Origin: JBGQOJ01 sp052119585
GTDB lineage: Bacteria; Pseudomonadota; Alphaproteobacteria; Rhodobacterales; Rhodobacteraceae
Direction of reading: 5' to 3'
DNA: 64,000 nt
Assembly (NCBI RefSeq): GCF_052119585.1
Contig: NZ_JBGQOJ010000019.1
Location: forward strand, 1-64,000
Shown: one piece after another, positions 25,910 to 34,940 of the stretch
Numbering within the stretch: the first letter of the stretch is position 1
Layout: the number at the start of each line of letters is the position of its first letter
Translations under genes and position numbers: made by a program
Notes under the pieces: generated by a model
Database searches by the model: none
Told to the model about the DNA's origin: nothing
Seen by the model: only the letters and a program-made list of their open reading frames with translations

Positions 25910-27148
25910 ATGCCAACATTGGTCATGAAATTCGGGGGCACTTCGGTTGCCGATCTTGCCCGAATCAAGAACGCTGCGATGAAGGTCCAGCGCGAGGTCG
26001 ACAACGGCTATGACGTGATCGTCATCGTCTCTGCCATGTCGGGCAAGACGAACGAGCTGGTCGGTTGGGTCAACGAGACCTCGCCGCTGTATGACGCCCG
26101 CGAATACGACGCGATTGTCTCCTCGGGCGAGAACGTCACAGCGGGCCTGATGGCCCTGACGCTGGACGAAATGGGGGTGCCCGCGCGCAGCTGGCAGGGC
26201 TGGCAGGTGCCGATCCAGACCACATCCGCCCATGGGGCCGCACGTTTTCTGGACATCCCGCGCAAGAACATCGACGCTAAATTCGCCGAAGGCATGAAGG
26301 TTGCCGTGGTCGCCGGATTTCAGGGCGTCAGCCCCGAAGGCCGCATCACCACGCTGGGGCGCGGCGGGTCCGATACCACCGCCGTCGCCTTTGCCGCGGC
26401 ATTCGACGCGGAACGCTGCGATATCTACACCGATGTTGACGGGGTCTATACCACCGATCCGCGCATCACATCCAAGGCGCGCAAGCTGGACAAGATCGCC
26501 TACGAGGAGATGCTGGAATTGGCCTCCCTTGGGGCGAAGGTGCTGCAAACCCGCTCGGTCGAACTTGCGATGCGATTCAAGGTGCGCCTGCGCGTGCTGT
26601 CCAGTTTCGAAGACGTTACCGACACATCCGGCACACTTGTGTGCGGCGAGGAGGAAATCATGGAATCCAATGTTGTAGCAGGCGTCGCCTATTCCCGCGA
26701 CGAAGCGAAAATGACGCTGATCTCGGTCGCTGACCGCCCCGGAATCGCCGCCGCGATCTTTGGCCCGCTGTCAGAGGCGGGTGTGAACGTCGATATGATC
26801 GTTCAGAACATCTCGGAAGAGGGTCGCACAGACATGACCTTTTCGTGCCCTGTCGATCAGGTGTTGCGCGCCGAAAAGGCGATGCAGGAGGCCCAGGCGA
26901 AGGGAAGCATCAATTTCCACGATCTGGTTGCCGACAAAGACGCCGCCAAAATATCGGTTGTTGGCATCGGAATGCGCAGTCACGCCGGTGTTGCAGCCAA
27001 AATGTTCGCCGCCCTCGCCAAAGAGGGGATCAACATCAAGGTCATCACAACCTCAGAGATAAAGATTTCCGTGCTGATCGACCGGAAATATATGGAACTC
27101 GCCGTGCAAGCGCTTCATGATGCCTTTGAACTGGAGAAGGCAGCATAG
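25910..27148 (+). CDS. lysC: aspartate kinase
   Basis: 412 residues. Phosphorylates L-aspartate, the first step of the lysine, threonine and methionine branch. The kinase start L-V-M-K-F-G-G-T-S-V is complete, followed by S-A-M-S-G-K-T-N-E-L. The C-terminal 160 residues are two ACT domains (S-V-A-D-R-P-G-I-A-A-A-I-F-G and V-G-I-G-M-R-S-H-A-G-V) that normally bind lysine or threonine for feedback control. ptsP begins 4 nt after the stop. Confidence 0.97.
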   Translation: MPTLVMKFGGTSVADLARIKNAAMKVQREVDNGYDVIVIVSAMSGKTNELVGWVNETSPLYDAREYDAIVSSGENVTAGLMALTLDEMGVPARSWQGWQVPIQTTSAHGAARFLDIPRKNIDAKFAEGMKVAVVAGFQGVSPEGRITTLGRGGSDTTAVAFAAAFDAERCDIYTDVDGVYTTDPRITSKARKLDKIAYEEMLELASLGAKVLQTRSVELAMRFKVRLRVLSSFEDVTDTSGTLVCGEEEIMESNVVAGVAYSRDEAKMTLISVADRPGIAAAIFGPLSEAGVNVDMIVQNISEEGRTDMTFSCPVDQVLRAEKAMQEAQAKGSINFHDLVADKDAAKISVVGIGMRSHAGVAAKMFAALAKEGINIKVITTSEIKISVLIDRKYMELAVQALHDAFELEKAA

Positions 27149-27152
27149 GGCC

Positions 27153-29396
27153 ATGCCCGAACGCACGGAAAGTGAAAGCCGCAAACTCCTTGGACGTTTG
27201 CGCGACACATTGGCAGAGGATAGCGCGGGTCAGACCCGGCTGGACCGGATCACGCATATCATAGCGGATTCGATGCAAACCGAGGTGTGCTCGATCTATC
27301 TGTTCCGCGACGCTGACACGCTGGAACTTTGCGCCACCGAGGGCCTGAAGGCGGAGGCCGTGCACCAGACCCGCATGCGCCTTGGCGAGGGTCTGGTGGG
27401 CCGCGTTGCCAAAACCGCCCGTGCCATCAACACCGCCAATGCCCCACAGGAAAAGGGCTTTCGCTTTATGCCGGAAACCGGCGAAGAGATTTACTCTTCG
27501 TTTCTGGGTGTCCCGATCCAGCGCCTTGGGGAACGTCTGGGCGTTCTGGTGGTGCAGTCGAAAGTCGCCCGCAGTTATTCCGAGGACGAGATTTACGCGC
27601 TTGAAGTGGTCGCGATGGTTCTGGCAGAGATGACCGAACTGGGCGCTTTCGTTGGCGAAGGGGCCGCGCTTTCGGCGCTGCACAAGCAGCCGCAAATGTT
27701 TCGCGGCTCTGTCGGCCAGGAGGGCGCCGCCGAGGGGAATGTCTACTTGCACGAACCCCGCGTCGTTGTCACCAACCCGATCGCCGATGACCCCCATGCG
27801 GAATTGCGTCGGCTGGACGACGCCGTGCAGAAATTGCGCGGCGTGGTCGATCACATGGTGTCGCACGTCAAGAATGGCGACCGTGAACAGGACGAGGTGC
27901 TGGAAACCTACCGCATGTTCGCCAATTCCCGCAGTTGGATGCGGCGCATGCAAGAGGACATAAGCCGTGGCCTGTCCGCCGAGGCCGCCGTTGAAAAGGA
28001 ACAGTCCAGCGCCCGTGCCCGCATGGAAGAAGTCGCCGACGCCTATCTGCGGGAACGCCTGCACGACCTTGACGACCTATCGAACCGCCTTCTGCGGATT
28101 CTGACCGGTCAGGGTGCCGACACCGGTGCCGAAATGCCAGAGAACCCGATTCTTTTGGCCCGCAACATCGGTCCCGGCGAATTGCTGGAATACGGGCGCA
28201 AGCTGAAAGGGATCGTGCTGGAGGAAGGCTCTGTCGGCAGCCACGCGGCCATCGTTGCCCGCGCGCTGGCCATTCCGCTGGTCATTCAGGCCCCCAAAAT
28301 CCTGACAGAGGCGCTGAACGGCGACCATATTCTGGTCGACGGGGAACAGGGCATCGTGCACCTTCGCCCCGAGGAAACTGTGGTTCGCGCCTTCCGCGAA
28401 AAGATCGCGATGCTGGAACAGGCGCAGGAGCGCTATGTCGGCATTCGCGAAAAACCTGCCGAAACGCTGGATGGCAAGGTCGTGGCGCTGACGATGAATG
28501 CGGGTCTCATGGCCGACCTGCCCTCGCTTGAGGGGTCAGGTGCCGAAGGCGTTGGCCTGTTCCGGACAGAGCTACAGTTCCTTGTCCGCTCGACCGTGCC
28601 CAAGCGCGGAGAGTTGGCCGCGCTCTATTCCCGCGTTCTGGATGCGGCCCAGACCAAGCGCGTGGTGTTCCGCACGCTTGATATCGGGTCGGACAAGGTG
28701 CTGCCCTATATGAAGCGCCCCGAAGAGCCGAACCCGGCGCTTGGCTGGCGTGCGATCCGCGTCGGTCTGGACAAACCGGGGGTCATGCGGATGCAGTTGC
28801 AGGCCCTTGTCCGCGCCGCGAACGGTCGCCCGCTTAGCGTCATGTTCCCCTTTGTCGCCCAGTTCGAGGAATTCAAAGACGCGCGTCGACTGATGCTGGA
28901 CACGCTGGAGCACGAAGACAAGCTGGGCCATGTGATGCCCGAAAGTTATGAGATCGGCGCGATGCTGGAAACCCCCAGCCTGGCCTTTGCGCCGCAGCAG
29001 TTCTTTGAAATGGCTGACTTTATTTCCATTGGCGGCAATGACCTGAAACAGTTTTTCTTTGCCGCCGACCGCGAGAACGAGCTGGTGCGAAAGCGCTATG
29101 ACACGCTTAACGTCAGCTATCTGGGCTTTCTGGAGATGATCGTGGGGCGGTGCAACGACACCCACACGCCCCTGTCGTTCTGTGGCGAGGATGCCGGTCG
29201 CCCGCTCGAGGCACTGTGTTTTGCCGCCATAGGAATGCGCGCGCTGTCGATGCGCCCCGCCTCGATCGGTCCGGTCAAGCATCTGTTGCGGCGGTCGAAT
29301 CTGGATGACGCCAAGGCGGTGATTGACCTGGCGCGCAAGGATGGTGCGCAATCGGTGCGCCCCGCGATGATGGATTTCCTGCAAAACAGCCTTTGA
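27153..29396 (+). CDS. ptsP: PTS-Ntr enzyme I (phosphoenolpyruvate-protein phosphotransferase)
   Basis: 747 residues from ATG 27153, 4 nt after lysC. An N-terminal GAF domain (about 1-150; E-V-C-S-I-Y-L-F, G-L-V-G-R-V-A) distinguishes it from sugar-PTS enzyme I. The phosphorylatable His is at residue 364 in G-S-V-G-S-H-A-A-I-V. The PEP-binding barrel follows, with G-L-F-R-T-E and G-N-D-L-K-Q-F, and the C-terminal S-F-C-G-E-D-A-G-R holds the catalytic Cys. It passes phosphate to NPr/EIIA-Ntr in nitrogen, carbon and potassium regulation. In other bacteria glutamine is sensed by the GAF domain. Confidence 0.95.
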   Translation: MPERTESESRKLLGRLRDTLAEDSAGQTRLDRITHIIADSMQTEVCSIYLFRDADTLELCATEGLKAEAVHQTRMRLGEGLVGRVAKTARAINTANAPQEKGFRFMPETGEEIYSSFLGVPIQRLGERLGVLVVQSKVARSYSEDEIYALEVVAMVLAEMTELGAFVGEGAALSALHKQPQMFRGSVGQEGAAEGNVYLHEPRVVVTNPIADDPHAELRRLDDAVQKLRGVVDHMVSHVKNGDREQDEVLETYRMFANSRSWMRRMQEDISRGLSAEAAVEKEQSSARARMEEVADAYLRERLHDLDDLSNRLLRILTGQGADTGAEMPENPILLARNIGPGELLEYGRKLKGIVLEEGSVGSHAAIVARALAIPLVIQAPKILTEALNGDHILVDGEQGIVHLRPEETVVRAFREKIAMLEQAQERYVGIREKPAETLDGKVVALTMNAGLMADLPSLEGSGAEGVGLFRTELQFLVRSTVPKRGELAALYSRVLDAAQTKRVVFRTLDIGSDKVLPYMKRPEEPNPALGWRAIRVGLDKPGVMRMQLQALVRAANGRPLSVMFPFVAQFEEFKDARRLMLDTLEHEDKLGHVMPESYEIGAMLETPSLAFAPQQFFEMADFISIGGNDLKQFFFAADRENELVRKRYDTLNVSYLGFLEMIVGRCNDTHTPLSFCGEDAGRPLEALCFAAIGMRALSMRPASIGPVKHLLRRSNLDDAKAVIDLARKDGAQSVRPAMMDFLQNSL

Positions 29397-29399
29397 CGG

Positions 29400-29885
29400 C
29401 TAGACCGCCCGCGTCACCTCGCCGCGCACCCCGTCCCATGTCCCGTCGCGGGTTTCATAGGCCAGAACGCGGTCGGGGTTGGTGGGCGGCGGCATGATAA
29501 CGCCGTCGATCCTATGGAAATCGAACCGCTTGTAATAGGGTTCATCCCCCACCAGCAAAACCCGTTCCCACCCCAGATTGGCCGCCCGTTCCAGACTGAC
29601 CTGTATCAGCATCGCGCCAAGCCCTTCGCCCTGACGGGTCGGGTGAACGGCAACCGGCCCCAGCAGCAGAACCAGGCGGCCACCGACGCGCACCGGCCAA
29701 TAGCGGATCACACCGGCCAGAATACCGTCGGCATCGCGGGCCACTGTGCACAGCTCTGCAATCTTGGGAACGCCGTCGCGCAGGCGATACGACGACAACG
29801 CCTCTCGGCCCGGCGCAAAGCACAGGTCATACAGGGCCTCGACCTCCCAGAAATCGCCTTCGGTTTCTTCGGTGAATGTATACAC
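29400..29885 (-). CDS. GNAT family N-acetyltransferase (YhbS-like)
   Basis: 161 residues. Acetyl-CoA-binding core: L-L-G-P-V-A-V-H-P, then R-Q-G-E-G-L-G-A-M-L-I, and G-W-E-R-V-L-L-V-G-D, followed by Y-Y-K-R-F-D-F. The 'GDEPYYKRF' block is typical of the YhbS branch. The substrate is unknown. Its stop faces the ptsP stop with only 3 nt between them, a tight convergent pair. Confidence 0.85.
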   Translation of the reverse strand: MYTFTEETEGDFWEVEALYDLCFAPGREALSSYRLRDGVPKIAELCTVARDADGILAGVIRYWPVRVGGRLVLLLGPVAVHPTRQGEGLGAMLIQVSLERAANLGWERVLLVGDEPYYKRFDFHRIDGVIMPPPTNPDRVLAYETRDGTWDGVRGEVTRAV

Positions 29886-29979
29886 CCGCCGTCTTTCCCT
29901 TTTTCCTGCCCAAGCCAGTTTTGGCTGGAACCGCCTTGCAATGGGCGCTACCCCTAAGCGGAACCTGAAGGAAAACGCA

Positions 29980-30582
29980 ATGTTTTACAAACCGGAAGAC
30001 GGCCACGGCCTGCCACATAATCCATTCAACGCCATCGTCACCCCGCGCCCCATCGGCTGGATTTCGACCCGCAGTGCGGATGGCACGGAAAATCTGGCCC
30101 CCTATTCGTTTTTCAACGCGGTCGCTTATTTTCCGCCGCAGGTGATGTTTTCCTCGACCAGCGCCAAGGATGACAGAGACGGCACCAAAGACAGCGTTGG
30201 CAACATCCGCGAGACCGGTGTGTTCTGTGTGAATATCGTGGAATACGCGATGCGCGACGCGATGAACCTGACATCGGGCAGCTATGGCCGCGACGTGGAC
30301 GAATTCGCGCTGGCGGGACTGCACCGTGAAGAGTGCCAGACGATTGCCTGTAGCCGCGTCAAGGGCACGCCAGCCGCGCTTGAATGCAAACTGACCCAGA
30401 TCGTGCAATTGCCCGGAGAGGCGAATTTTGCCGTCTTCGGCGAGGTCACAGGCGTGCATATGCGCGACGACTGCATGGTGGACGGAATGTTTGACGTGAC
30501 CACATATCAACCGCTGGCCCGCATGGGGTATATGGACTACGCCCGGGTCACGGACGTGTTCAGTCTGAAACGGCCCGACTGA
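29980..30582 (+). CDS. flavin reductase-like FMN-binding protein
   Basis: 200 residues from ATG 29980, which has AAGGA 6 nt before it; the frame is open upstream but not coding. The Flavin_Reduct domain shows I-V-T-P-R-P-I-G-W-I-S-T, then N-L-A-P-Y-S-F-F-N, and F-C-V-N-I-V. Such proteins bind FMN and reduce it with NAD(P)H or use it as cofactor; the partner is unknown. It runs convergent to the flavodoxin gene, with 5 nt between stops. Confidence 0.88.
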   Translation: MFYKPEDGHGLPHNPFNAIVTPRPIGWISTRSADGTENLAPYSFFNAVAYFPPQVMFSSTSAKDDRDGTKDSVGNIRETGVFCVNIVEYAMRDAMNLTSGSYGRDVDEFALAGLHREECQTIACSRVKGTPAALECKLTQIVQLPGEANFAVFGEVTGVHMRDDCMVDGMFDVTTYQPLARMGYMDYARVTDVFSLKRPD

Positions 30583-30587
30583 CCGGC

Positions 30588-31058
30588 CTACCCCGCCAGA
30601 TCCCGCAGGAACGACGATTCCTGCGTTCGGCTTTCACCGCTTTTCACGCTTTTGTCTGTCGCGACAAGATGCGCAACCCAGCCGTTCGGCAATGCGTCGC
30701 GCAGGATCGCATCCGCCGTGCCGTGCGGCCCCGGGCCACCGGATGTCAGGAATACCCCCACCCGTTCCGGCAGATCGGGGCGGGTCGCCAGATAGGCACG
30801 TATCGGCGGGGCCGGACGCCCCACCCAGATCGGGGCACCCAGCAGCACCAGATCATAGCCCTGCGCAGATGGCGCGGCACCGATATCCGGCAAGTGCCCC
30901 CGCAGGCTGTCAAAGGCCGCCATAAGATACCCAAAAACCCCGCGCGAATACCGTTTGCAGGTCAGCTCTGTCAGGTCCGCATCCAGTGCGGTCGCCAGCC
31001 GCCGGGCAAGGGTGCGCGTCGTGCCTGTCAGCGAATAGTAGATGATCAGCGTCTTCAT
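30588..31058 (-). CDS. flavodoxin-like protein
   Basis: 156 residues from ATG 31058, preceded by AAGGGCAAGG. The FMN phosphate-binding loop is Y-Y-S-L-T-G-T-T-R-T near residues 8-17; later loops include G-A-P-I-W-V-G and T-S-G-G-P-G-P-H-G. Single-domain flavodoxin fold, electron carrier or NAD(P)H-quinone-reductase-like. It sits end to end with the flavin reductase gene and transcribes toward it. Confidence 0.85.
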   Translation of the reverse strand: MKTLIIYYSLTGTTRTLARRLATALDADLTELTCKRYSRGVFGYLMAAFDSLRGHLPDIGAAPSAQGYDLVLLGAPIWVGRPAPPIRAYLATRPDLPERVGVFLTSGGPGPHGTADAILRDALPNGWVAHLVATDKSVKSGESRTQESSFLRDLAG

Positions 31059-31238
31059 ATCCTTGCCCTTCTGTGCCCCGTGCAACCGCGTGTCGCACCA
31101 ACATCCCTCATTTCGACGTGCACAGCCTTGACGCCCGTCAAGCAGGTCAAACCCCGCCCCGCCCCGAAATCCGGCCTTTTCCCCATGCGTCAGGTTGAAT
31201 AGGGTCATATCGAAATACCATCAGGGATTGTGTGGAAC

Positions 31239-32114
31239 ATGGATACGGTAATCGGGGTGATCGGCGGGTCGGGCGTATACGAAATCGACGGCCTGAAGGA
31301 CGCCCGCTGGCAGACCGTCAGCAGCCCTTGGGGGGCACCATCGGATGACATTCTGACCGGCACGCTGGACGGGGTCAAAATGGCGTTTCTGCCCCGCCAC
31401 GGTCGCGGCCATGTGCATTCGCCCAGCACCGTGCCCTACCGCGCGAATATCGATGCGTTGAAACGGCTTGGCGTGACGGATGTGATTTCCGTCTCGGCCT
31501 GCGGCTCGTTCCGCGAAGACATGGCGCCGGGTGATTTCGTCATCATCGATCAGTTCATCGACCGCACCTTTGCCCGCGAAAAGTCCTTTTTTGGCACGGG
31601 CTGCGTTGCCCATGTCAGTGTCGCGCATCCCACATGCCCGCGTCTGGGTGCCGCCTGTCTGGCCGCCGCGCAGGCGCAGGGGGTGACCGTGCACAGCGGC
31701 GGCACCTATCTGGCGATGGAAGGTCCGCAGTTCAGCACAATTGCGGAATCCAGACTGTACCGCGATGTCTGGGGCGCGGATGTGATCGGCATGACCAATA
31801 TGCCAGAGGCGAAACTCGCCCGCGAGGCAGAGCTTTGCTATGCCAGTGTCGCCATGATCACCGACTATGACAGCTGGCACGACGATCATGGCGCGGTCGA
31901 TATCGCACAGATCATCGCCACGCTGACCGGAAACGCGGGCCATGCGCGGGGGCTGGTGGCCCGGCTTCCGGCGCTGTTGGGCGGCACGCGCGCGCCCTGC
32001 CCGCATGGCTGCGATCGCGCGCTGGACCACGCGTTGATGACCGCCCCCGCCAAACGCGACCCCGCCCTGATGCAAAAACTTGACGCGGTCGCTGGCCGCA
32101 TGATCGGACACTAA
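31239..32114 (+). CDS. mtnP: S-methyl-5'-thioadenosine phosphorylase
   Basis: 291 residues. Splits methylthioadenosine with phosphate into adenine and methylthioribose-1-phosphate. The N-terminus V-I-G-V-I-G-G-S-G-V-Y is the phosphate-binding start; F-L-P-R-H-G-R-G-H, L-A-M-E-G-P-Q-F-S-T and G-M-T-N-M-P-E-A are MTAP motifs. ATG 31239 is preferred over GTG 31230 because AGGGA lies at a usable distance. apt begins 4 nt later, so adenine released here is recaptured by the next enzyme. Confidence 0.95.
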   Translation: MDTVIGVIGGSGVYEIDGLKDARWQTVSSPWGAPSDDILTGTLDGVKMAFLPRHGRGHVHSPSTVPYRANIDALKRLGVTDVISVSACGSFREDMAPGDFVIIDQFIDRTFAREKSFFGTGCVAHVSVAHPTCPRLGAACLAAAQAQGVTVHSGGTYLAMEGPQFSTIAESRLYRDVWGADVIGMTNMPEAKLAREAELCYASVAMITDYDSWHDDHGAVDIAQIIATLTGNAGHARGLVARLPALLGGTRAPCPHGCDRALDHALMTAPAKRDPALMQKLDAVAGRMIGH

Positions 32115-32118
32115 ACCT

Positions 32119-32649
32119 ATGAAAACCGTAAAAGACTATATCCGCACGATCCCCGACTTTCCGCATGAGGGGATCATGTTCCGCGATGTGACCACGCTGT
32201 TCGCCGATCCGCGCGGGTTCCGGATTACCGTCGACCAGATGCTGCATCCCTACGCCGGATTGCGCATCGACAAGGTCGTCGGGCTAGAGGCGCGCGGCTT
32301 TATCCTTGGCGGGGCGATTGCGCATCAGTTGTCCGTGGGGTTCGTGCCGATCCGCAAAAAGGGCAAACTGCCCGGTGCCGTGATTTCCGAAGACTATACG
32401 CTGGAATATGGCCAGGCCACCGTCGAGGTGCATGACGACGCGCTGCAAGCCGGTGAAAAGGTTCTTATGGTGGATGACCTGCTTGCGACAGGCGGAACAG
32501 CCGAGGCGGGGATCAAGCTGTGCGAACGTCTGGGAGCCGAGGTTATCGCCTGTTCCTTTGTCATCGATCTGCCCGATCTGGGCGGGCGCAAACGTCTGGA
32601 ACGCCTTGGCATGAAAGTGCACGCGCTTTGCGCGTTTGAAGGCGCGTAA
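32119..32649 (+). CDS. apt: adenine phosphoribosyltransferase
   Basis: 176 residues, the usual length. Converts adenine and PRPP to AMP. Opening D-Y-I-R-T-I-P-D-F-P and M-F-R-D-V-T-T-L are family signatures; the PRPP loop is V-L-M-V-D-D-L-L-A-T-G-G-T. In an operon with mtnP and ending at a strong terminator, completing the salvage of adenine from methylthioadenosine. Confidence 0.97.
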   Translation: MKTVKDYIRTIPDFPHEGIMFRDVTTLFADPRGFRITVDQMLHPYAGLRIDKVVGLEARGFILGGAIAHQLSVGFVPIRKKGKLPGAVISEDYTLEYGQATVEVHDDALQAGEKVLMVDDLLATGGTAEAGIKLCERLGAEVIACSFVIDLPDLGGRKRLERLGMKVHALCAFEGA

Positions 32650-32728
32650 ATCATTTGGCAATGGAATCGCTCTAGACAGATCACACCCGCTGATCACGGG
32701 CGTCTGCTTGCATAGACGAATGTCTGAG

Positions 32729-32762
32729 CGCCCTGCCTTCCCCCGGCAGGGCGTTTCGTTTT
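32729..32762 (+). terminator. Rho-independent terminator after mtnP-apt
   Basis: Perfect 9-bp stem CGCCCTGCC (32729-32737) and GGCAGGGCG (32745-32753), 7-nt loop, then TTTCGTTTT. A textbook terminator 80 nt after apt. It also faces the end of the minus-strand catabolic operon. Confidence 0.9.
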
Positions 32763-32802
32763 GGCAGGTCCGGGCCACGCGGTTCACATCGCGTTCAGTG
32801 TC

Positions 32803-33924
32803 TCAGCCCTTCGAATGGGTCAGTGACGGTCTGGATGCGGCAAGGGCGTCAACCACATCGCGGTTCAGGGACGGGGTGCGCCCCAAACACAGATCAGCCA
32901 CCAGTTGCGACAGCGCAGGCGCTGTCTGCACGCCATAACCGCCCTGCCCCGCCAGCCATAGAAACCCGTCGGCATCCGGGGAAAATCCGGCAACTGGCGT
33001 CCGGTCCGCCACAAAACTGCGCATACCCGCCCATGAATGTTCGACGCGGGTCACGGGCACTGTGACCGCTTGTTCATACCGGTGAAGACCTTCGGCAAGG
33101 ACCATGTCATCGGCCCAGACATCGTGCGGCTCGACCTCGTCCTCGTCTGCGGGAGAGATCATCAGCTTGCCGGCCTCTGGCTTTGCGTACCACTGCTCGG
33201 ATGCGCTGGCGAACAGCGGCCAGCGGCTGATGTCATGCCCGTCCGGCGCAGGAATTAACGCAGCCGACCGGCGCAGGGCGCGAATGCCAACAGGCACCAC
33301 ACCTGCCAGCGCCGCAATCCGGTCGGCCCAACCACCCGCCGCATTGATCAAGACCGGTGCAAAGTAATCCTGCGTGTCGGTCTTGACGCGCCAGCCACCA
33401 TCCTGTCGCGTGATGGATGTCACCCGCGCGCCCGTCACGATCTGCCCGCCCTTGGACCGCAGGTGTCTGGCAAAACCCTGAAGCATCCTGTCAACGTCGA
33501 TATCCTGCGCATCCCATTCAATGACCGCACCCGCGATCGCGTCTTTGCGCAGGATCGGAACAATTTCGACCGCTTCGGCGGCGGTCAAGCGCTCCAGCCC
33601 CTCGCCGCCTTCAATATAGGCCTCGAGATCGCCAAGCTCTTCCTCGGTTGCGACCAGCATCTCGCCGCGCGGCGATAGCAGACTGCTGTCCGCGATGCCG
33701 TCGGGCTGCATCAGAAACCTGACAGAGGCCGCATTCAGCGCCCGCAAGGTTGCATTGCCGTAGTTGCGGATAAAAATCGCGGCGGACCTGCCGGTGGAAT
33801 GGTGGCCGATCACCGGCTCGCCCTCCAGCACGGTCACTGTCGCATCCGCAGCGATCCGCGCGGCAACGCTGATGCCGGCAATGCCGCCACCGATGACCAG
33901 AACATCGCGGATCACCGTCGTCAT
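32803..33924 (-). CDS. FAD-dependent oxidoreductase, DAO family
   Basis: 373 residues, last gene of the amine operon. The N-terminal dinucleotide fold reads V-I-G-G-G-I-A-G-I-S with the ribose-binding Glu in V-L-E-G-E. The family (glycine oxidase, sarcosine oxidase, D-amino-acid dehydrogenase) oxidises C-N bonds of small amines. A C-terminal G-F-L-W-L-A-G-Q-G-G-Y-G-V-Q is the second FAD-binding region. Its ATG overlaps the deacetylase stop by four bases. The substrate is inferred from the operon to be an amino acid or amine made by the deacetylase. Confidence 0.88.
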   Translation of the reverse strand: MTTVIRDVLVIGGGIAGISVAARIAADATVTVLEGEPVIGHHSTGRSAAIFIRNYGNATLRALNAASVRFLMQPDGIADSSLLSPRGEMLVATEEELGDLEAYIEGGEGLERLTAAEAVEIVPILRKDAIAGAVIEWDAQDIDVDRMLQGFARHLRSKGGQIVTGARVTSITRQDGGWRVKTDTQDYFAPVLINAAGGWADRIAALAGVVPVGIRALRRSAALIPAPDGHDISRWPLFASASEQWYAKPEAGKLMISPADEDEVEPHDVWADDMVLAEGLHRYEQAVTVPVTRVEHSWAGMRSFVADRTPVAGFSPDADGFLWLAGQGGYGVQTAPALSQLVADLCLGRTPSLNRDVVDALAASRPSLTHSKG

Positions 33925-34940
33925 GTCCGATACCCCGACAAAAAGCTGGTCAGGTTGGCACCAAGATCGTCGGAAAGATAGCCGCCCTCCTGCACAATAA
34001 CCGATGGCAGCCCCGTCGCCGCAATCGCCTGCGCGATGCGGGCAAATCCGGGCGTCGTGACCTTGAACCCCTGAAACGGATCGTTTTCATGGGCGTCCAA
34101 CCCAAGTGCAACCACCAGAACATCGGCCCCGAACATCTCGATCCGCGCCAATGCGGTTGTCAGAACCTCGAGGAATTGCGCGTCCGTGGTGCCACGCGGC
34201 ATTGGCAGGTTCAGGTTGTATCCCAGCCCCTCGCCCGCGCCGCGCTCGTCGGCATGGCCCCAGAAAAACGGATAGAACCGGATCGGGTCGGCATGGATAG
34301 ACACCGTCAAAACATCCCGGCGGTGATAGAAAATGCCCTGTGTGCCATTGCCGTGATGCACGTCGATATCCAGAATCGCCGGTCTGCGTCCGGCCTTCGA
34401 CAAGGTCTCTGCCGCGATGGCAGAGTTGTTGAGAAAGCAGAACCCGCCCGCAAGATCGCCAAAGGCATGATGTCCGGGCGGGCGGCACAGCGCATAGGCC
34501 GCACGTTCGCCACCAAGAACCGCATCAACGCCACCAAGGGCCGTCTGCGCCGACCAGTAGGCCGCCTCCCATGTTCCGGCGGCAATCGGGCAGGCGGTAT
34601 CGGCCTGATGGAACCCCGCCTGCCCCGCCGCCGATCGTGGATAGCTTGCCGTGCGCCTGTCCGGGTGGATGTTGGGGATCACCTCGTCCGAGGCCCCCTC
34701 GATCCTGCTCCACCTTGCGTGAATGGTGGACAGAAATGTCAGGTATTCCGGCGAATGGATCGCGGCAATCGGTCCCGTCCCATGATCGCGCGGCGCCTCG
34801 AATGCGCAACCCGCGGCGCGGGCGCCGTCCGATAACACCTCGATCCGGCGGGGTTGTTCGGGGTTTGGCAGGGGCTGCCCGTTCGCCATGAAATTCCTGG
34901 GGTCGTGGGCCCGCTGGCGGTCGTCGAATATTGCTTTCAT
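33921..34940 (-). CDS. acetylpolyamine-amidohydrolase-like deacetylase (HDAC family, class II type)
   Basis: 339 residues. All deacetylase landmarks are present: R-P-P-G-H-H-A (active-site His pair), D-I-D-V-H-H-G-N-G (zinc Asp and His), A-L-G-L-D-A-H-E-N-D-P (third zinc ligand) and E-G-G-Y-L (catalytic Tyr). The start M-K-A-I-F-D-D-R-Q and the F-Y-P-F-F-W-G insert resemble bacterial acetylpolyamine amidohydrolases (AphA/AphB), which remove acetyl from N-acetylputrescine, cadaverine or spermidine. Start overlaps the GNAT stop (ATGA), and its own stop overlaps the oxidoreductase. The importer and aminotransferase in the same operon support an acetylated amine as substrate. Confidence 0.9.
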   Translation of the reverse strand: MKAIFDDRQRAHDPRNFMANGQPLPNPEQPRRIEVLSDGARAAGCAFEAPRDHGTGPIAAIHSPEYLTFLSTIHARWSRIEGASDEVIPNIHPDRRTASYPRSAAGQAGFHQADTACPIAAGTWEAAYWSAQTALGGVDAVLGGERAAYALCRPPGHHAFGDLAGGFCFLNNSAIAAETLSKAGRRPAILDIDVHHGNGTQGIFYHRRDVLTVSIHADPIRFYPFFWGHADERGAGEGLGYNLNLPMPRGTTDAQFLEVLTTALARIEMFGADVLVVALGLDAHENDPFQGFKVTTPGFARIAQAIAATGLPSVIVQEGGYLSDDLGANLTSFLSGYRT

